Assembly (NCBI GenBank): GCA_022573815.1
Contig: JACZTG010000003.1
Location: forward strand, 1-64,000
DNA from: Candidatus Neomarinimicrobiota bacterium
GTDB lineage: Bacteria > Fidelibacterota > SORT01
DNA length: 64,000 nucleotides
Reading direction: 5' to 3'
This document shows positions 49,389 through 59,067 of the stretch, one piece after another; position 1 is the stretch's first letter, and each line of letters starts with the position of its first letter. The notes below the pieces were generated by a model. That model ran no database searches and was not told the origin of the DNA. It saw only the letters and a list, made by a program, of their open reading frames with translations. Both the position numbers and the translations under genes were made by a program.

Positions 49389-50510
49389 ATGTCCGATCTG
49401 AAAACAGAAGAAATGGTTATCAATATGGGGCCGCAGCATCCTGCGACTCACGGAGTGCTGAGACTTGAGATTACCACCGACGGAGAGATTGTAAAGAAAA
49501 TTGTGCCTCATATCGGGTATCTCCATCGTTGTTTTGAGAAGCATTGTGAAAAACTGAATTATCATCAAATAATTCCATTCGTAGACAGATGCGATTACCT
49601 CGCCGCTATGAATAACGAGCATGGTTATGCGATGGCTGTGGAGAAACTTCTCGATATTGAGTTACCTCCGAGGGTGGAGTATATAAGAGTTATTATGTCC
49701 GAGCTCAATCGGATAGCAAGTCATATGGTTGCCCTCGGTACATTTGGAATGGATGTCGGAGCCTTTACTCCATTTTTGTTCACTTTCCGCGATAGAGAAA
49801 AGATTCTTGATCTGTTTGAAATGACCAGTGGGGCACGTCTTCTATATAACTATATTTGGATCGGAGGAGTAGCTCACGATCTACCGGACGGATTTGTTGA
49901 AAAATGTTTTGAATTTCTGGATTACTTCGGGCCGAAACTTAAAGAATATGATGATCTGCTCTCTTTCAATAAAATATTTATCAGTAGAACGGCAAATGTT
50001 GCGATTATTCCTCCCGATGTCGCCATAGAATGGGGACTTACCGGTCCTAACCTTAGAGCTTCCGGCGTTGACTGGGATTTGCGCCGTGATGTACCGTATT
50101 CGATTTACGATAAGTTCGATTGGGATGTAATAGTAGGAGACGGGCGAGAAGGAGTTATCGGAGACTGCTGGTCCCGCTATTATGTGCGTGTGTTGGAAAT
50201 GCACGAATCAGCCAAGATTGTCAGGCAGGCTTTGGAAGGATTGCCGGCTGATGAAAATGTAAAATCCGCCGTACCGAGAAAGGTGAAAGCCAAAGAAGGA
50301 TCGGTTTATTTTCGTTCTGAAAATCCGAGAGGTGAGTTGGGCTTTTATATCGTTAGTAAAGGAGGCGATACGCCGCACAGACTTAAGATGCGTTCGCCTG
50401 CGTTTTCATCACTTAGTTCCATCGCAGATGTAGGAGAAGGGTTATTAATATCTGATCTTGTCGCATTGCTCGGAAGTATCGACATCGTGCTGGGAGAAAT
50501 TGACCGGTAA
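49389..50510 (+). CDS. nuoD: NADH-quinone oxidoreductase subunit D
   Basis: This 373-residue subunit has [49 protein letters not shown] and the C-terminal block [17 protein letters not shown]. It forms the quinone pocket with NuoB. It is about 25 residues shorter than the second copy at 59596, and the [15 protein letters not shown] segment replaces HTGFEKLAEHMSYNQ there. Confidence 0.93.
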   Translation: MSDLKTEEMVINMGPQHPATHGVLRLEITTDGEIVKKIVPHIGYLHRCFEKHCEKLNYHQIIPFVDRCDYLAAMNNEHGYAMAVEKLLDIELPPRVEYIRVIMSELNRIASHMVALGTFGMDVGAFTPFLFTFRDREKILDLFEMTSGARLLYNYIWIGGVAHDLPDGFVEKCFEFLDYFGPKLKEYDDLLSFNKIFISRTANVAIIPPDVAIEWGLTGPNLRASGVDWDLRRDVPYSIYDKFDWDVIVGDGREGVIGDCWSRYYVRVLEMHESAKIVRQALEGLPADENVKSAVPRKVKAKEGSVYFRSENPRGELGFYIVSKGGDTPHRLKMRSPAFSSLSSIADVGEGLLISDLVALLGSIDIVLGEIDR

Positions 50511-50511
50511 G

Positions 50512-51570
50512 ATGGAATATTTCATAAATTTAGTAACTGAAAACGTTGTGGGAATTGAAATAGTTCCTGCATGGTTCCTGACTCCCATTTTGATGTTTAC
50601 CTACGGCGGATTTGTTTTCACCGGAATCGCAGTTTACGTAATGGTCGTCATCTGGTTTGAACGTAAGGTTGCCGCTCATATGCAGGATAGGCTCGGTCCG
50701 ATGGAAGTGGGAGGATGGCACGGCTGGCTTCAGACAGTTGCCGATTCTGTCAAACTCTTGCTCAAAGAAGATCTCATTCCCGCATTGGCTGACAGGAAGC
50801 TATTTAAACTCGCTCCTTATATAGTATTTTTAGCGGCATTCGCGGTGTTCGCTGCTCTCCCATTTTCTGATAAGATAGTCGGTAGCGATCTCAACATCGG
50901 TATTTTTTACATTTTAGCCGTCTCATCGGTGGGAGTTATCGGAATTCTTATGGCAGGATGGAGCTCGAATAATAAATGGGCGTTATTCGGAGCTATGAGG
51001 TCGGTAGCGCAGATGATTAGTTATGAAATTCCCATTGGATTATCCATTCTCGTAATAGTAATGTCGGTCGGCTCCCTTAGTATGAGAGATATTGTAATGG
51101 CACAGGACGGAGGAATTTTTAACTGGTTGATATGGCAAAACCCTCCATTTAATTTTATCGCGTTCATTATTTTATTCATTGCAGGAACTGCCGAAACGAA
51201 TAGAGTCCCTTTTGATATTCCTGAAGCTGAGTCAGAACTTGTTGCCGGTTTTCATGTTGAGTATTCGGGAATGAGATTCTCATTTTTCTTCTTAGCGGAA
51301 TATGCCAGTATGTTCGCAATCGGAATAATTGTCTCTACACTTTTCCTTGGGGGATGGCAGGGTATTTACGGTGCGTCAAGTTCGCCGGGTGTTGGTCTCC
51401 TTTGGATGACGCTAAAAGGGTTTTCATTTGTACTTATAATGATATGGTTCAGATGGACACTTCCGAGACTACGGGTAGATCAACTGATGTATGTTTGTTG
51501 GAAGGTACTTGTACCGATTGCTTTTATGAATGTAATAGGTGCGGGAATATGGATAGGTTTATCATCATGA
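50512..51570 (+). CDS. nuoH: NADH-quinone oxidoreductase subunit H
   Basis: This membrane subunit of about 352 residues has FERKVAAHMQDRLGPMEVGG near the N terminus, then MISYEIPIGLSIL, AETNRVPFDIPEAESELVAG and FFLAEYASMFA. It anchors the peripheral arm and lines the quinone entry path. The ATG at 50512, just after the nuoD stop, is preferred over an upstream in-frame start inside nuoD. It is the only nuoH in the window; a second copy for the other complex is not seen here. Confidence 0.93.
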   Translation: MEYFINLVTENVVGIEIVPAWFLTPILMFTYGGFVFTGIAVYVMVVIWFERKVAAHMQDRLGPMEVGGWHGWLQTVADSVKLLLKEDLIPALADRKLFKLAPYIVFLAAFAVFAALPFSDKIVGSDLNIGIFYILAVSSVGVIGILMAGWSSNNKWALFGAMRSVAQMISYEIPIGLSILVIVMSVGSLSMRDIVMAQDGGIFNWLIWQNPPFNFIAFIILFIAGTAETNRVPFDIPEAESELVAGFHVEYSGMRFSFFFLAEYASMFAIGIIVSTLFLGGWQGIYGASSSPGVGLLWMTLKGFSFVLIMIWFRWTLPRLRVDQLMYVCWKVLVPIAFMNVIGAGIWIGLSS

Positions 51571-51586
51571 TTGAGAGTATTCGATA

Positions 51587-52162
51587 ATGAAACAATATTT
51601 TTACGATATATATCTTGCTATAACTTCAGTGCTGATAGGTATGAAGATAACTTTCGGTCACTTATTTACGCGTTCCATAACTTTACAGTATCCGCGTGAA
51701 AAAGCCCCTATGTTCGATCGTTCACGGAACAGGCTCCATGTGGATATCGAAGATTGTATAGGGTGTTATCAGTGTGATAAAGCTTGTCCTGTGGACTGTA
51801 TTCACATTGATACTATAAAAGCCAGACCGGGTGAAGATCTCGGACTAACCGAAAAATTTGAAAAAAAGAAAACATTTGTGTTTCCTAAATTCGACATCGA
51901 TATGGCGGAATGCTGCTATTGCGGGTTGTGCGTGTTCCCATGTCCGACAGAATGTATTTACTGGATTTCGGATTATGAATTTGCAGAGTATGACAGGAGT
52001 AATCTGAATTATAATTTTGGTAACATTACGCCTGATGAAGCGCGAGTGAGATATGAGGAAGCGGAGAAACTGAAGATAGAAAAAGAGAAACAGATTGCGG
52101 CAAAAAAGGCGGTACCCCAACCTTCCGAACCGGACGAAGAAAAAAATGATTTCACGGAGTAA
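51587..52162 (+). CDS. nuoI: NADH-quinone oxidoreductase subunit I
   Basis: The 191-residue protein has two [4Fe-4S] motifs, CIGCYQCDKACPVDC and CCYCGLCVFPCPTEC. The NuoI N-terminal helix and FTRSITLQYP-like segment precede them. It has a charged C-terminal tail (EKLKIEKEKQIAAKKA). It is the cluster's own NuoI and differs from the isolated copy at 2596, which lacks this tail. Confidence 0.92.
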   Translation: MKQYFYDIYLAITSVLIGMKITFGHLFTRSITLQYPREKAPMFDRSRNRLHVDIEDCIGCYQCDKACPVDCIHIDTIKARPGEDLGLTEKFEKKKTFVFPKFDIDMAECCYCGLCVFPCPTECIYWISDYEFAEYDRSNLNYNFGNITPDEARVRYEEAEKLKIEKEKQIAAKKAVPQPSEPDEEKNDFTE

Positions 52163-52666
52163 TTGAGTCAGATGGAAACTTTTGTATTTTATCTCTTTGG
52201 AATATTGACCATTTCCGCCAGCTGGGTGGTTATCTATTCCAAGAATTTAATATATTCAGCGTTTGCATTATTGTTCGCATTTTTCGGAATAGCCGGTTTG
52301 TATGGACTTTTAATGGCTGATTTTTTAGCAGCCACTCAGGTACTGATATATGTTGGAGGAGTGTTGATGCTCCTGCTCTTCGGAGTGATGTTAACAGCGC
52401 GAAAATCAGTTATAGAGGTTACACAATCAAACCTGCCGCGATTACCGGGTGCGATAATTAGCGGATTGATGTTCCTATTGCTCTTATTTATCATATTTAG
52501 TGAAAAAAGCTGGAATGCCGCTTCGAATCAGGGTGTCCGTGAGACAGCGTCTGTAATTGGCCGGCTATTGATGACAGATTATCTTCTTCCTTTTGAGGTC
52601 ACATCAATTCTTCTGCTCGCTGCGTTGATTGGCGCCGTATATATCGCAAGGAAAGATGAATCATGA
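52163..52666 (+). CDS. nuoJ: NADH-quinone oxidoreductase subunit J
   Basis: The 167-residue membrane protein has five hydrophobic segments and the NuoJ blocks NLIYSAFALLFAFFGIAGLY and AATQVLIYVGGVLMLLLFGV. It is part of the proton-pumping membrane arm. TTG at 52163 follows the nuoI stop directly; ATG at 52172 is an alternative start. It overlaps nuoK by 4 bp. Confidence 0.92.
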   Translation: MSQMETFVFYLFGILTISASWVVIYSKNLIYSAFALLFAFFGIAGLYGLLMADFLAATQVLIYVGGVLMLLLFGVMLTARKSVIEVTQSNLPRLPGAIISGLMFLLLLFIIFSEKSWNAASNQGVRETASVIGRLLMTDYLLPFEVTSILLLAALIGAVYIARKDES

Positions 52667-52974
52667 CTTCCTTAAGCCTATATCATTTTTTAGTGTTGTC
52701 CGCATTACTTTTCTCATTCGGATTATTTGCGGTTATGTCGCGCAGAAATGCAATTGGTATATTATTAGGCATTGAACTCATCCTTAATGCCGCCAACCTG
52801 AACTTTGTTGCCTTTTCACGTTATGGTATTTTTTCGATGGATGGACAAATGTTCGCAATTTTTATAATAATTATTGCAGCGGCGGAAGCTGCCGTAGCGC
52901 TTGCTATCGTTTTGAACATATACAACAATTTCCAATCTATTAATGTGGACGAAGCGGATTCAATGAGATTTTAG
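52663..52974 (+). CDS. nuoK: NADH-quinone oxidoreductase subunit K
   Basis: The 103-residue protein has three transmembrane helices with the NuoK signature GILLGIELILNAANLNFVAF and IIIIAAAEAAVALAIVLNIY, including the two membrane glutamates used in proton transfer. It overlaps nuoJ (ATGA) and abuts nuoL. Confidence 0.94.
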   Translation: MTSLSLYHFLVLSALLFSFGLFAVMSRRNAIGILLGIELILNAANLNFVAFSRYGIFSMDGQMFAIFIIIIAAAEAAVALAIVLNIYNNFQSINVDEADSMRF

Positions 52975-55008
52975 ATGAATACAATAATATTATATGCAAT
53001 TATTATGCTGTTCCTGCCGTTGCTTGCTTTCGGCGTGAACATCTTAGTCGGGAAGCGACTTCCGCGAAAAGGTGATTGGGTATCTATTGCCGCAATTCTC
53101 TCGTCATTTTCGTTGGCATTGGCAATATTCGCCTATATGCTGTTCGTTCGATATGATCCGACTTTCAGCGCCGAATGGAAATGGACGTGGATAACCCTTA
53201 TTGGATTTGAAATAGAGTTAGGGATATTGGTAGATAACCTGACGATTATGATGGCATTTATCGTAACATTGGTCAGCAGTCTTGTTCATATTTATTCGAT
53301 TTCATATATGAAGGATGATCCAAGATATAATAGATATTTCGCGTTTCTTTCGCTCTTTTCATTCTCCATGTTGATAATTGTATTGTCCAATAATCTATTC
53401 GGGTTGTACATAGGATGGGAACTCGTTGGAATCAGTTCATATCTGCTCATTGGATTTTGGTTCGAAAAAGATTCGGCATCCGATGCTGGCAAGAAAGCTT
53501 TCCTCGTTAATCGTATTGGCGATTTCGGTTTTTTCATCGGAATACTGCTGTTCTTCTCAAGTGTTGGTTCATTTAATTACGGTGACATTATTGCGGGTAT
53601 TCAAGCAGGGCAAATAAAAGATGGGATGCTCACGGCAGCAGGCATACTGCTGTTCACGGGGGCTATCGGAAAGTCGGCACAGGTGCCTCTCCATATTTGG
53701 CTTCCCGACGCTATGGAAGGTCCAACGCCGGTAAGCGCACTGATTCATGCTGCTACAATGGTCGCGGCAGGTGTATATATGGTTGGGAGAATTTACCCGT
53801 TCTTCTCACCGGGAGCGTTATTGTTCATCGCTTATGTAGGAGCGATAACCGCTTTCATCACTGCAACTATCGCCATAGTCCGAAAGGATATAAAAAAGGT
53901 ATTGGCATATTCCACAGTCTCTCAACTTGGCTATATGATAATGGCGTTAGGAGTGGGCGGTTATGTGTCAGGAATCTGGCATTTGACAACCCATGCTTTT
54001 TTCAAGTCGCTTCTCTTTTTAGGAGCGGGAAGCGTCATCCATGCCGCTCATACTAATGATATGTTTAAGATGGGTGGGTTCAGGAAAAAGATGCCTATTA
54101 CCTTCTGGACATTCTTGATTGCAACGCTGGCGATTTCAGGAGTACCTCTTTTCTCGGGGTTTTTCAGCAAAGATGCCATTCTAACTGCCGCGCTTGTCTT
54201 CGGACTTGCAAATCCGGCACATATTATTTTATTCATACTCGCGCTCGTATCAGCAGGTCTAACGTCGTTTTATATGTTTAGGGCATTGTTTTTGACATTC
54301 TACGGAAAGCCAAAGGACGAAGAAATTTATTCTCATATTCATGAATCTCCAAGTTCGATGACTATCCCAATGATGATTTTAGCTGCGCTGACCATATTAA
54401 TCACATTAGACAATTGGCCGGGATTTCAAAATCTACCCGGTGTCGGCGAATTTGCGGGATGGTTTCAACATCTTATTCAAAAACCTGCAAGCATAGCGAC
54501 AGCAGTGGCGACAGCAGGAGAGACAGTCGAGCATGCAGTATCTCATGAAACAGCTCATACTATAGCTACGTGGCTCTCAATATTCGTTGCGGGTACCGGT
54601 ATATTATTGGCCTATCTGTTTTATTACAAGAAAAGCCTGTCGGCAAAGAAGGTTTCAAAATCACTATCTTCGATTTATACTCTGCTTAGAAATAAATATT
54701 ATTTTGATGAATTTTACGGTGCTTCTGTCGTTAGGGGCGTTTTAGGTTTATCGCGGGTCAGCGCGAAATTTGATATTAAAATCGTTGATGGAGCGGTTAA
54801 TGGTACAGCGAAAGTAGGCTTGTACATTTCGAGAGTCAGCAGATGGTTCGACGATCATATTGTTGACGGCGCAGTCAACGGTACAGCTTTAATTTCTATG
54901 TTTTTAGGTTCCAGACTTAGAAGAATCCAAACAGGAAAAATTGAGAATTACGTAGCATTTCTCCTGGTCGGTATATTGATATTCTTCGTCTTTCAGGCGC
55001 TATCTTAG
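52975..55008 (+). CDS. nuoL: NADH-quinone oxidoreductase subunit L
   Basis: The 677-residue antiporter-like subunit has the conserved blocks FLVNRIGDFGFFIGI, SAQVPLHIWLPDAMEGPTPV, HAATMVAAGVYMVGR, KKVLAYSTVSQLGYM and HAFFKSLLFLGAGSVIHA. It also has the long C-terminal lateral helix region. Near the end, IVDGAVNGTA occurs twice (54781-54810 and 54859-54888) with different codons, an old internal duplication. It pumps protons at the far end of the membrane arm. Confidence 0.94.
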   Translation: MNTIILYAIIMLFLPLLAFGVNILVGKRLPRKGDWVSIAAILSSFSLALAIFAYMLFVRYDPTFSAEWKWTWITLIGFEIELGILVDNLTIMMAFIVTLVSSLVHIYSISYMKDDPRYNRYFAFLSLFSFSMLIIVLSNNLFGLYIGWELVGISSYLLIGFWFEKDSASDAGKKAFLVNRIGDFGFFIGILLFFSSVGSFNYGDIIAGIQAGQIKDGMLTAAGILLFTGAIGKSAQVPLHIWLPDAMEGPTPVSALIHAATMVAAGVYMVGRIYPFFSPGALLFIAYVGAITAFITATIAIVRKDIKKVLAYSTVSQLGYMIMALGVGGYVSGIWHLTTHAFFKSLLFLGAGSVIHAAHTNDMFKMGGFRKKMPITFWTFLIATLAISGVPLFSGFFSKDAILTAALVFGLANPAHIILFILALVSAGLTSFYMFRALFLTFYGKPKDEEIYSHIHESPSSMTIPMMILAALTILITLDNWPGFQNLPGVGEFAGWFQHLIQKPASIATAVATAGETVEHAVSHETAHTIATWLSIFVAGTGILLAYLFYYKKSLSAKKVSKSLSSIYTLLRNKYYFDEFYGASVVRGVLGLSRVSAKFDIKIVDGAVNGTAKVGLYISRVSRWFDDHIVDGAVNGTALISMFLGSRLRRIQTGKIENYVAFLLVGILIFFVFQALS

Positions 55009-55030
55009 TTAATGGAGGTTTTTATATAAT

Positions 55031-56533
55031 ATGCAAAATTATTTACTTTCGGCGTTAACCTTTATACCTGTTTTCGGAATGCTGGTTATATTACTAATTC
55101 CACGAGATAAGAGTCATGTGGTAAAAGTGATAGCCGCTGTGACCACCGGGCTTCAGTTATGGCTCGCAATACAACTATTCCTTGTTTTCGATAGGACTAC
55201 TACCGCAATGCAATTTACCGAGCATTACTCGTGGATTCCTGCGTTCAACATCGAATATTTTATGGGAGTGGACGGTTTGAGCGCTCCAATGGTGCTTCTC
55301 ACCGCATTGCTGTCATTTATTTGTATCTTTGCATCATGGAACATTAATAAATCTGTAAAGGCGTATTTTGCGCTATTCCTGTTGCTTGACGCAGGTATGA
55401 TGGGTGTCTTCGTCTCCATTGACTTTTTCCTGTTTTATATATTTTGGGAAGTTATGCTTCTGCCGATGTATTTCCTTATCGGAATTTGGGGAGGCCCGAG
55501 AAGAGAGTATGCTTCCATTAAATTTTTTCTTTACACGCTGTTTGGCAGCGTACTAATACTGCTTGCCATGCTTGCTTTATATTTTTACAACGATCCGCAC
55601 ACTTTTAATATGCTTGAATTAATGCAGACGACCTATGACTTTGAGTTCCAGAAATGGGTATTCCTTGCGCTGTTTATAGGATTTGCGATTAAAGTGCCCA
55701 TATTTCCATTCCACACATGGTTACCCGATGCTCATGTGGAAGCGCCGACGGCAGTTAGCGTGATTTTAGCCGGAGTGCTTTTGAAAATGGGAGTTTACGG
55801 AATTCTTCGGCTCAATTTTTCAATATTACCCGACGCAACGCTCTGGTTTGTCGTTCCGTTAGCGGTTTTGGGGGTCATAAATATTATATACGGGGCTTTG
55901 TGCGCGCTTGCTCAGACTGACTTAAAGAGGTTGATTGCCTATTCAAGTATAAGTCATATGGGCTTCAGTCTTCTCGGAATGGCTGCCTTAACATCTGCCG
56001 GAATGAATGGGGCGGTTTTCCAGATGTTCAATCATGGGACTATCACCGCTATGTTATTCCTTTTGGTAGGTGTCCTTTATGATAGAGCACATATCAGGGA
56101 TGTTAACGGATTCGGAGGATTAGCGGTCAGAATGCCGCTCTATGGCGGAATGGTGGCAATAGCATTCTTTGCCGGTTTAGGGCTACCGGGATTTTCCGGA
56201 TTCATAAGTGAGACGCTCTCATTAATCGGAGGATTCGGCTCGGCGCACAGTTCAACCACGTTCCGTTGGCTCACAGGTATTGCGGTAATCGGAATAGTGC
56301 TGAACGCTGCATATTTCTTGTGGGCGTATCAGAGGATATTCCTTGGCAAATTGAATGAAAAATGGGCGTCGCTTCCTGAAATCACCGGACGGGAACTATT
56401 CACAGTTGTACCGTTGGCAGTGATTGTGATAATTCTCGGATTTTACCCCATGCCGATTCTTGGTATGATGTCGGAGACAATGAATGGAATTATTGAGATG
56501 GTGCAGAACGGCGCGGCAACGGCTATTCAATAA
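55031..56533 (+). CDS. nuoM: NADH-quinone oxidoreductase subunit M
   Basis: The 500-residue antiporter-like subunit has FIFWEVMLLPMYFLIGIWGG, FPFHTWLPDAHVEAPTAVSV, DLKRLIAYSSISHMGF and FNHGTITAMLFLLVG. It also has GLPGFSGFISE and the late LWAYQRIFLGKLN. It forms one of the proton channels. A ribosome site (GGAGG) lies 14 bp upstream of the ATG. Normal length for the family. Confidence 0.94.
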   Translation: MQNYLLSALTFIPVFGMLVILLIPRDKSHVVKVIAAVTTGLQLWLAIQLFLVFDRTTTAMQFTEHYSWIPAFNIEYFMGVDGLSAPMVLLTALLSFICIFASWNINKSVKAYFALFLLLDAGMMGVFVSIDFFLFYIFWEVMLLPMYFLIGIWGGPRREYASIKFFLYTLFGSVLILLAMLALYFYNDPHTFNMLELMQTTYDFEFQKWVFLALFIGFAIKVPIFPFHTWLPDAHVEAPTAVSVILAGVLLKMGVYGILRLNFSILPDATLWFVVPLAVLGVINIIYGALCALAQTDLKRLIAYSSISHMGFSLLGMAALTSAGMNGAVFQMFNHGTITAMLFLLVGVLYDRAHIRDVNGFGGLAVRMPLYGGMVAIAFFAGLGLPGFSGFISETLSLIGGFGSAHSSTTFRWLTGIAVIGIVLNAAYFLWAYQRIFLGKLNEKWASLPEITGRELFTVVPLAVIVIILGFYPMPILGMMSETMNGIIEMVQNGAATAIQ

Positions 56534-56548
56534 CGGAAACAGAGATAA

Positions 56549-58036
56549 ATGGATAACATCAGCAGCTTAAGCTACTTTCTTCCTGAAATAACGTTGGTGG
56601 TGACCATATTGGTGGTCATCGTATATGACCTATTTTTGAAGAAAGGGGAATCGGTATATACAGTGTACGTTACAGCCGCCGGGTTGGTATTGACCTTGCT
56701 CACTCTCTTTTCCTCATATTCGGACGTTCAAATGAGTCTGTTTTCCGGTATGGTCGCGCAGGATCCATTTTCCTTTTTCTTTAAATTCTTATTTGTTCTT
56801 GCGGCATTTTTCACTGTAGTGATCTCTTCCACTTCATCTGAAATGAAAAATAGATTACACGGCGAATTCAATACCCTGATTTTAGCTATTACGCTTGGTA
56901 TGTTTTTTATGGCATCAGCCAAAAACTTGCTGATGGCTTATATTGGGTTTGAACTCGTCAGCATCGCTTCATATGTCGTGGCCGGTTTTCTAAAAGAATC
57001 GCGACGTTCCAGCGAAGCGGCATTGAAATACGTAATTTATGGAGGTGTTTCTTCCGGGATAATGCTTTATGGATTTTCGCTTCTATACGGCCTGACGGGA
57101 ACACTGGATATATCAGAAATCGGGCGGCTGCTTTCAGAGGGAAACGCAGGCGGTCTTACCGTTTTGGTAGCGTTTCTTATGGTTCTTGCAGGATTCGGTT
57201 ATAAAATAGCTTCTGTTCCTTTTCATTTCTGGTCGCCTGATGTTTACGAGGGCGCGCCGACAGCATTTACCGCTTTTCTTTCTGTAGGTCCGAAAGCGGC
57301 GGGATTTGCGCTGCTAATTCGATTCTTCAATACTGCGTTTGTATCCCAGGGTTCTGTTGCCCTTTCAGAGTGGTTACCCATAGAACAGCTGGATTGGCCT
57401 AATATAATGATGTGGATTTCCGCGATAACAATGACTTTTGGCAATCTTATAGCGTTAAAACAAGATAACGTTAAGAGGATGCTTGCCTACTCGAGCATCG
57501 CCCATGCCGGATATGTACTTATGGGAATTGTTGTACTAACGCAAGACGGGCTATTCGCAATGATGTTCTACCTTTCGGCATATTATTTGATGAACCTCGG
57601 AGCTTTTTTTGTAGTTCTCAATATATCGGATAGGTTTGGCTCAGAAGAGATAGACAGTTATAACGGACTTGTTTTTAAGGCTCCGTTCATAGCTATTTGT
57701 ATGGGTATTTTTCTCTTTTCGCTTGCCGGCATTCCACCCACTGTAGGTTTTATCGGAAAGTTTTATCTCTTTGCGGCGCTCATTCAAAGCGGACCCGGAT
57801 ATTACTCGCTGGCAATCATAGGAGCGCTGAACAGCGTAGTTTCTCTTTATTATTATGCGCGGGTCTTGCGAGCGATGTTCGTGCGTGGTGAAGCTGCCGA
57901 AGCATCGCCTCCTATCTCCAAAACTCCTATTATCATAATAGGCGTATTAGCTTTTCCGGCGCTCTTTTTAGGATTGTATTGGGCTCCTCTTGCAGGCTTT
58001 GCTCAAGCTTCTTTAAAGATTCTCACAGGACACTAA
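56549..58036 (+). CDS. nuoN: NADH-quinone oxidoreductase subunit N
   Basis: The 495-residue antiporter-like subunit has FELVSIASYVVAGFLKES, SEAALKYVIYGGVSSGIM, VPFHFWSPDVYEGAPTAFTA, NVKRMLAYSSIAHAGYVLMG and GIPPTVGFIGKFYLF. It completes the membrane arm of the first complex. The cluster ends here without nuoE, nuoF or nuoG, so this 11-subunit complex probably takes electrons from ferredoxin or another donor rather than directly from NADH. Confidence 0.94.
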   Translation: MDNISSLSYFLPEITLVVTILVVIVYDLFLKKGESVYTVYVTAAGLVLTLLTLFSSYSDVQMSLFSGMVAQDPFSFFFKFLFVLAAFFTVVISSTSSEMKNRLHGEFNTLILAITLGMFFMASAKNLLMAYIGFELVSIASYVVAGFLKESRRSSEAALKYVIYGGVSSGIMLYGFSLLYGLTGTLDISEIGRLLSEGNAGGLTVLVAFLMVLAGFGYKIASVPFHFWSPDVYEGAPTAFTAFLSVGPKAAGFALLIRFFNTAFVSQGSVALSEWLPIEQLDWPNIMMWISAITMTFGNLIALKQDNVKRMLAYSSIAHAGYVLMGIVVLTQDGLFAMMFYLSAYYLMNLGAFFVVLNISDRFGSEEIDSYNGLVFKAPFIAICMGIFLFSLAGIPPTVGFIGKFYLFAALIQSGPGYYSLAIIGALNSVVSLYYYARVLRAMFVRGEAAEASPPISKTPIIIIGVLAFPALFLGLYWAPLAGFAQASLKILTGH

Positions 58037-58212
58037 ACTTATATTTTAAAAGTGGTTTCAAGGGGAATCGGTAAAGCCAATTCGACCAAAATACCCTTTG
58101 AAATTAGTCAGCCTATTCCCTATATTTTTCCGTCCGGATAAATAATTTTAACGGTCATCGGGGGAAGTTTTGGGAGGTGACCACAATTGAATATTAAGGT
58201 CGGAAGTATAAA

Positions 58213-58701
58213 GTGAGCGGAAAAAAAGTATCTAATTCACAAATTCAAATGGCGGAAATAGTCCTGCCGAACGATGCTAATACTCATGGCAATATGCTCG
58301 GTGGCAGAGTCATGCATCTGATAGATATTGCAGCATCAATGAGCGCTGTTCGCCACTGTAGAAAACCCGTAGTAACCGCTTCAGTAGATTCACTCGATTT
58401 TCGTTATCCAATCAAAATCGGTCATATGATATTATTGAGAGCGTCGGTGAATTATACTCATGATACTTCAATGGAGATTGGAGTTCGTGTAGAATCGGAA
58501 GATCCGCTGACGGGCAAAAGATTTCATACAAGCTCGGCATATCTTACTTTCGTAGCGCTTGATGAAAATGGAAGACCTGCTAAAGTTCCGACTGTTGAAC
58601 CGGAATCGGAGATAGAAATAAAAAGATACGAAGCAGCGGAACAGCGTAGAGCTTACAGGCTCGATAATATTTCCAAAGGAAAACCGGAAAAAAACAGCTG
58701 A
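58213..58701 (+). CDS. Acyl-CoA thioesterase (YciA/BFIT hotdog family)
   Basis: The 162-residue hotdog protein has the family blocks LPNDANTHGNMLGGRVMHLID, split as NDANTHGN and MLGGRVMHLID, then SVDSLDFRYPIKIGHMI and SAYLTFVALDENGRP. The asparagine and aspartate in these blocks are catalytic. It hydrolyses acyl-CoA. The start is GTG at 58213. Its stop overlaps the start of nuoA2 (TGATG), so it is coupled to the second complex I set although its function is different. Confidence 0.88.
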   Translation: MSGKKVSNSQIQMAEIVLPNDANTHGNMLGGRVMHLIDIAASMSAVRHCRKPVVTASVDSLDFRYPIKIGHMILLRASVNYTHDTSMEIGVRVESEDPLTGKRFHTSSAYLTFVALDENGRPAKVPTVEPESEIEIKRYEAAEQRRAYRLDNISKGKPEKNS

Positions 58702-59066
58702 TGCTGCAAGAATACCTCCCGTTATTAATATTAGTCTCCATCGTTGGATTAATAGTAATATCAATGTTGATTCTTCCGAGATTACTTCAACCGAAACAAC
58801 GCTCTAAACAGGATCTTGAGCCTTATGAATCAGGCACAACACCCACGTCATTTGCTCGAATCAGAGTCTCCATACGGTTTTTTATGGTAGCCATAATATT
58901 CATAATTTTTGATATAGAAGTTGTCTTTATGTATCCATGGGCAGTGGTTTTCAAAGAGTTGCTTGGAATCGGAACATTTATTTTCATAGAGATGTTGACA
59001 TTTCTCGGAATCTTATTGGTAGGATTCATTTACGTTTGGAAAATGGGCGCTCTCGATTGGGACTGA
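58701..59066 (+). CDS. nuoA: NADH-quinone oxidoreductase subunit A, second copy (NuoA2)
   Basis: The 121-residue protein has three hydrophobic helices, YESGTTPTSFARIRVSIRFF and FIIFDIEVVFMYPWAVVFKE. The family's usual cysteine (YECG in the first copy) is replaced by serine (YESG). This cysteine is a marker of the quinone-site loop in many NuoA proteins, so its loss may be significant. It opens the second set and is coupled to the thioesterase gene. Confidence 0.9.
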   Translation: MLQEYLPLLILVSIVGLIVISMLILPRLLQPKQRSKQDLEPYESGTTPTSFARIRVSIRFFMVAIIFIIFDIEVVFMYPWAVVFKELLGIGTFIFIEMLTFLGILLVGFIYVWKMGALDWD

Positions 59067-59067
59067 A

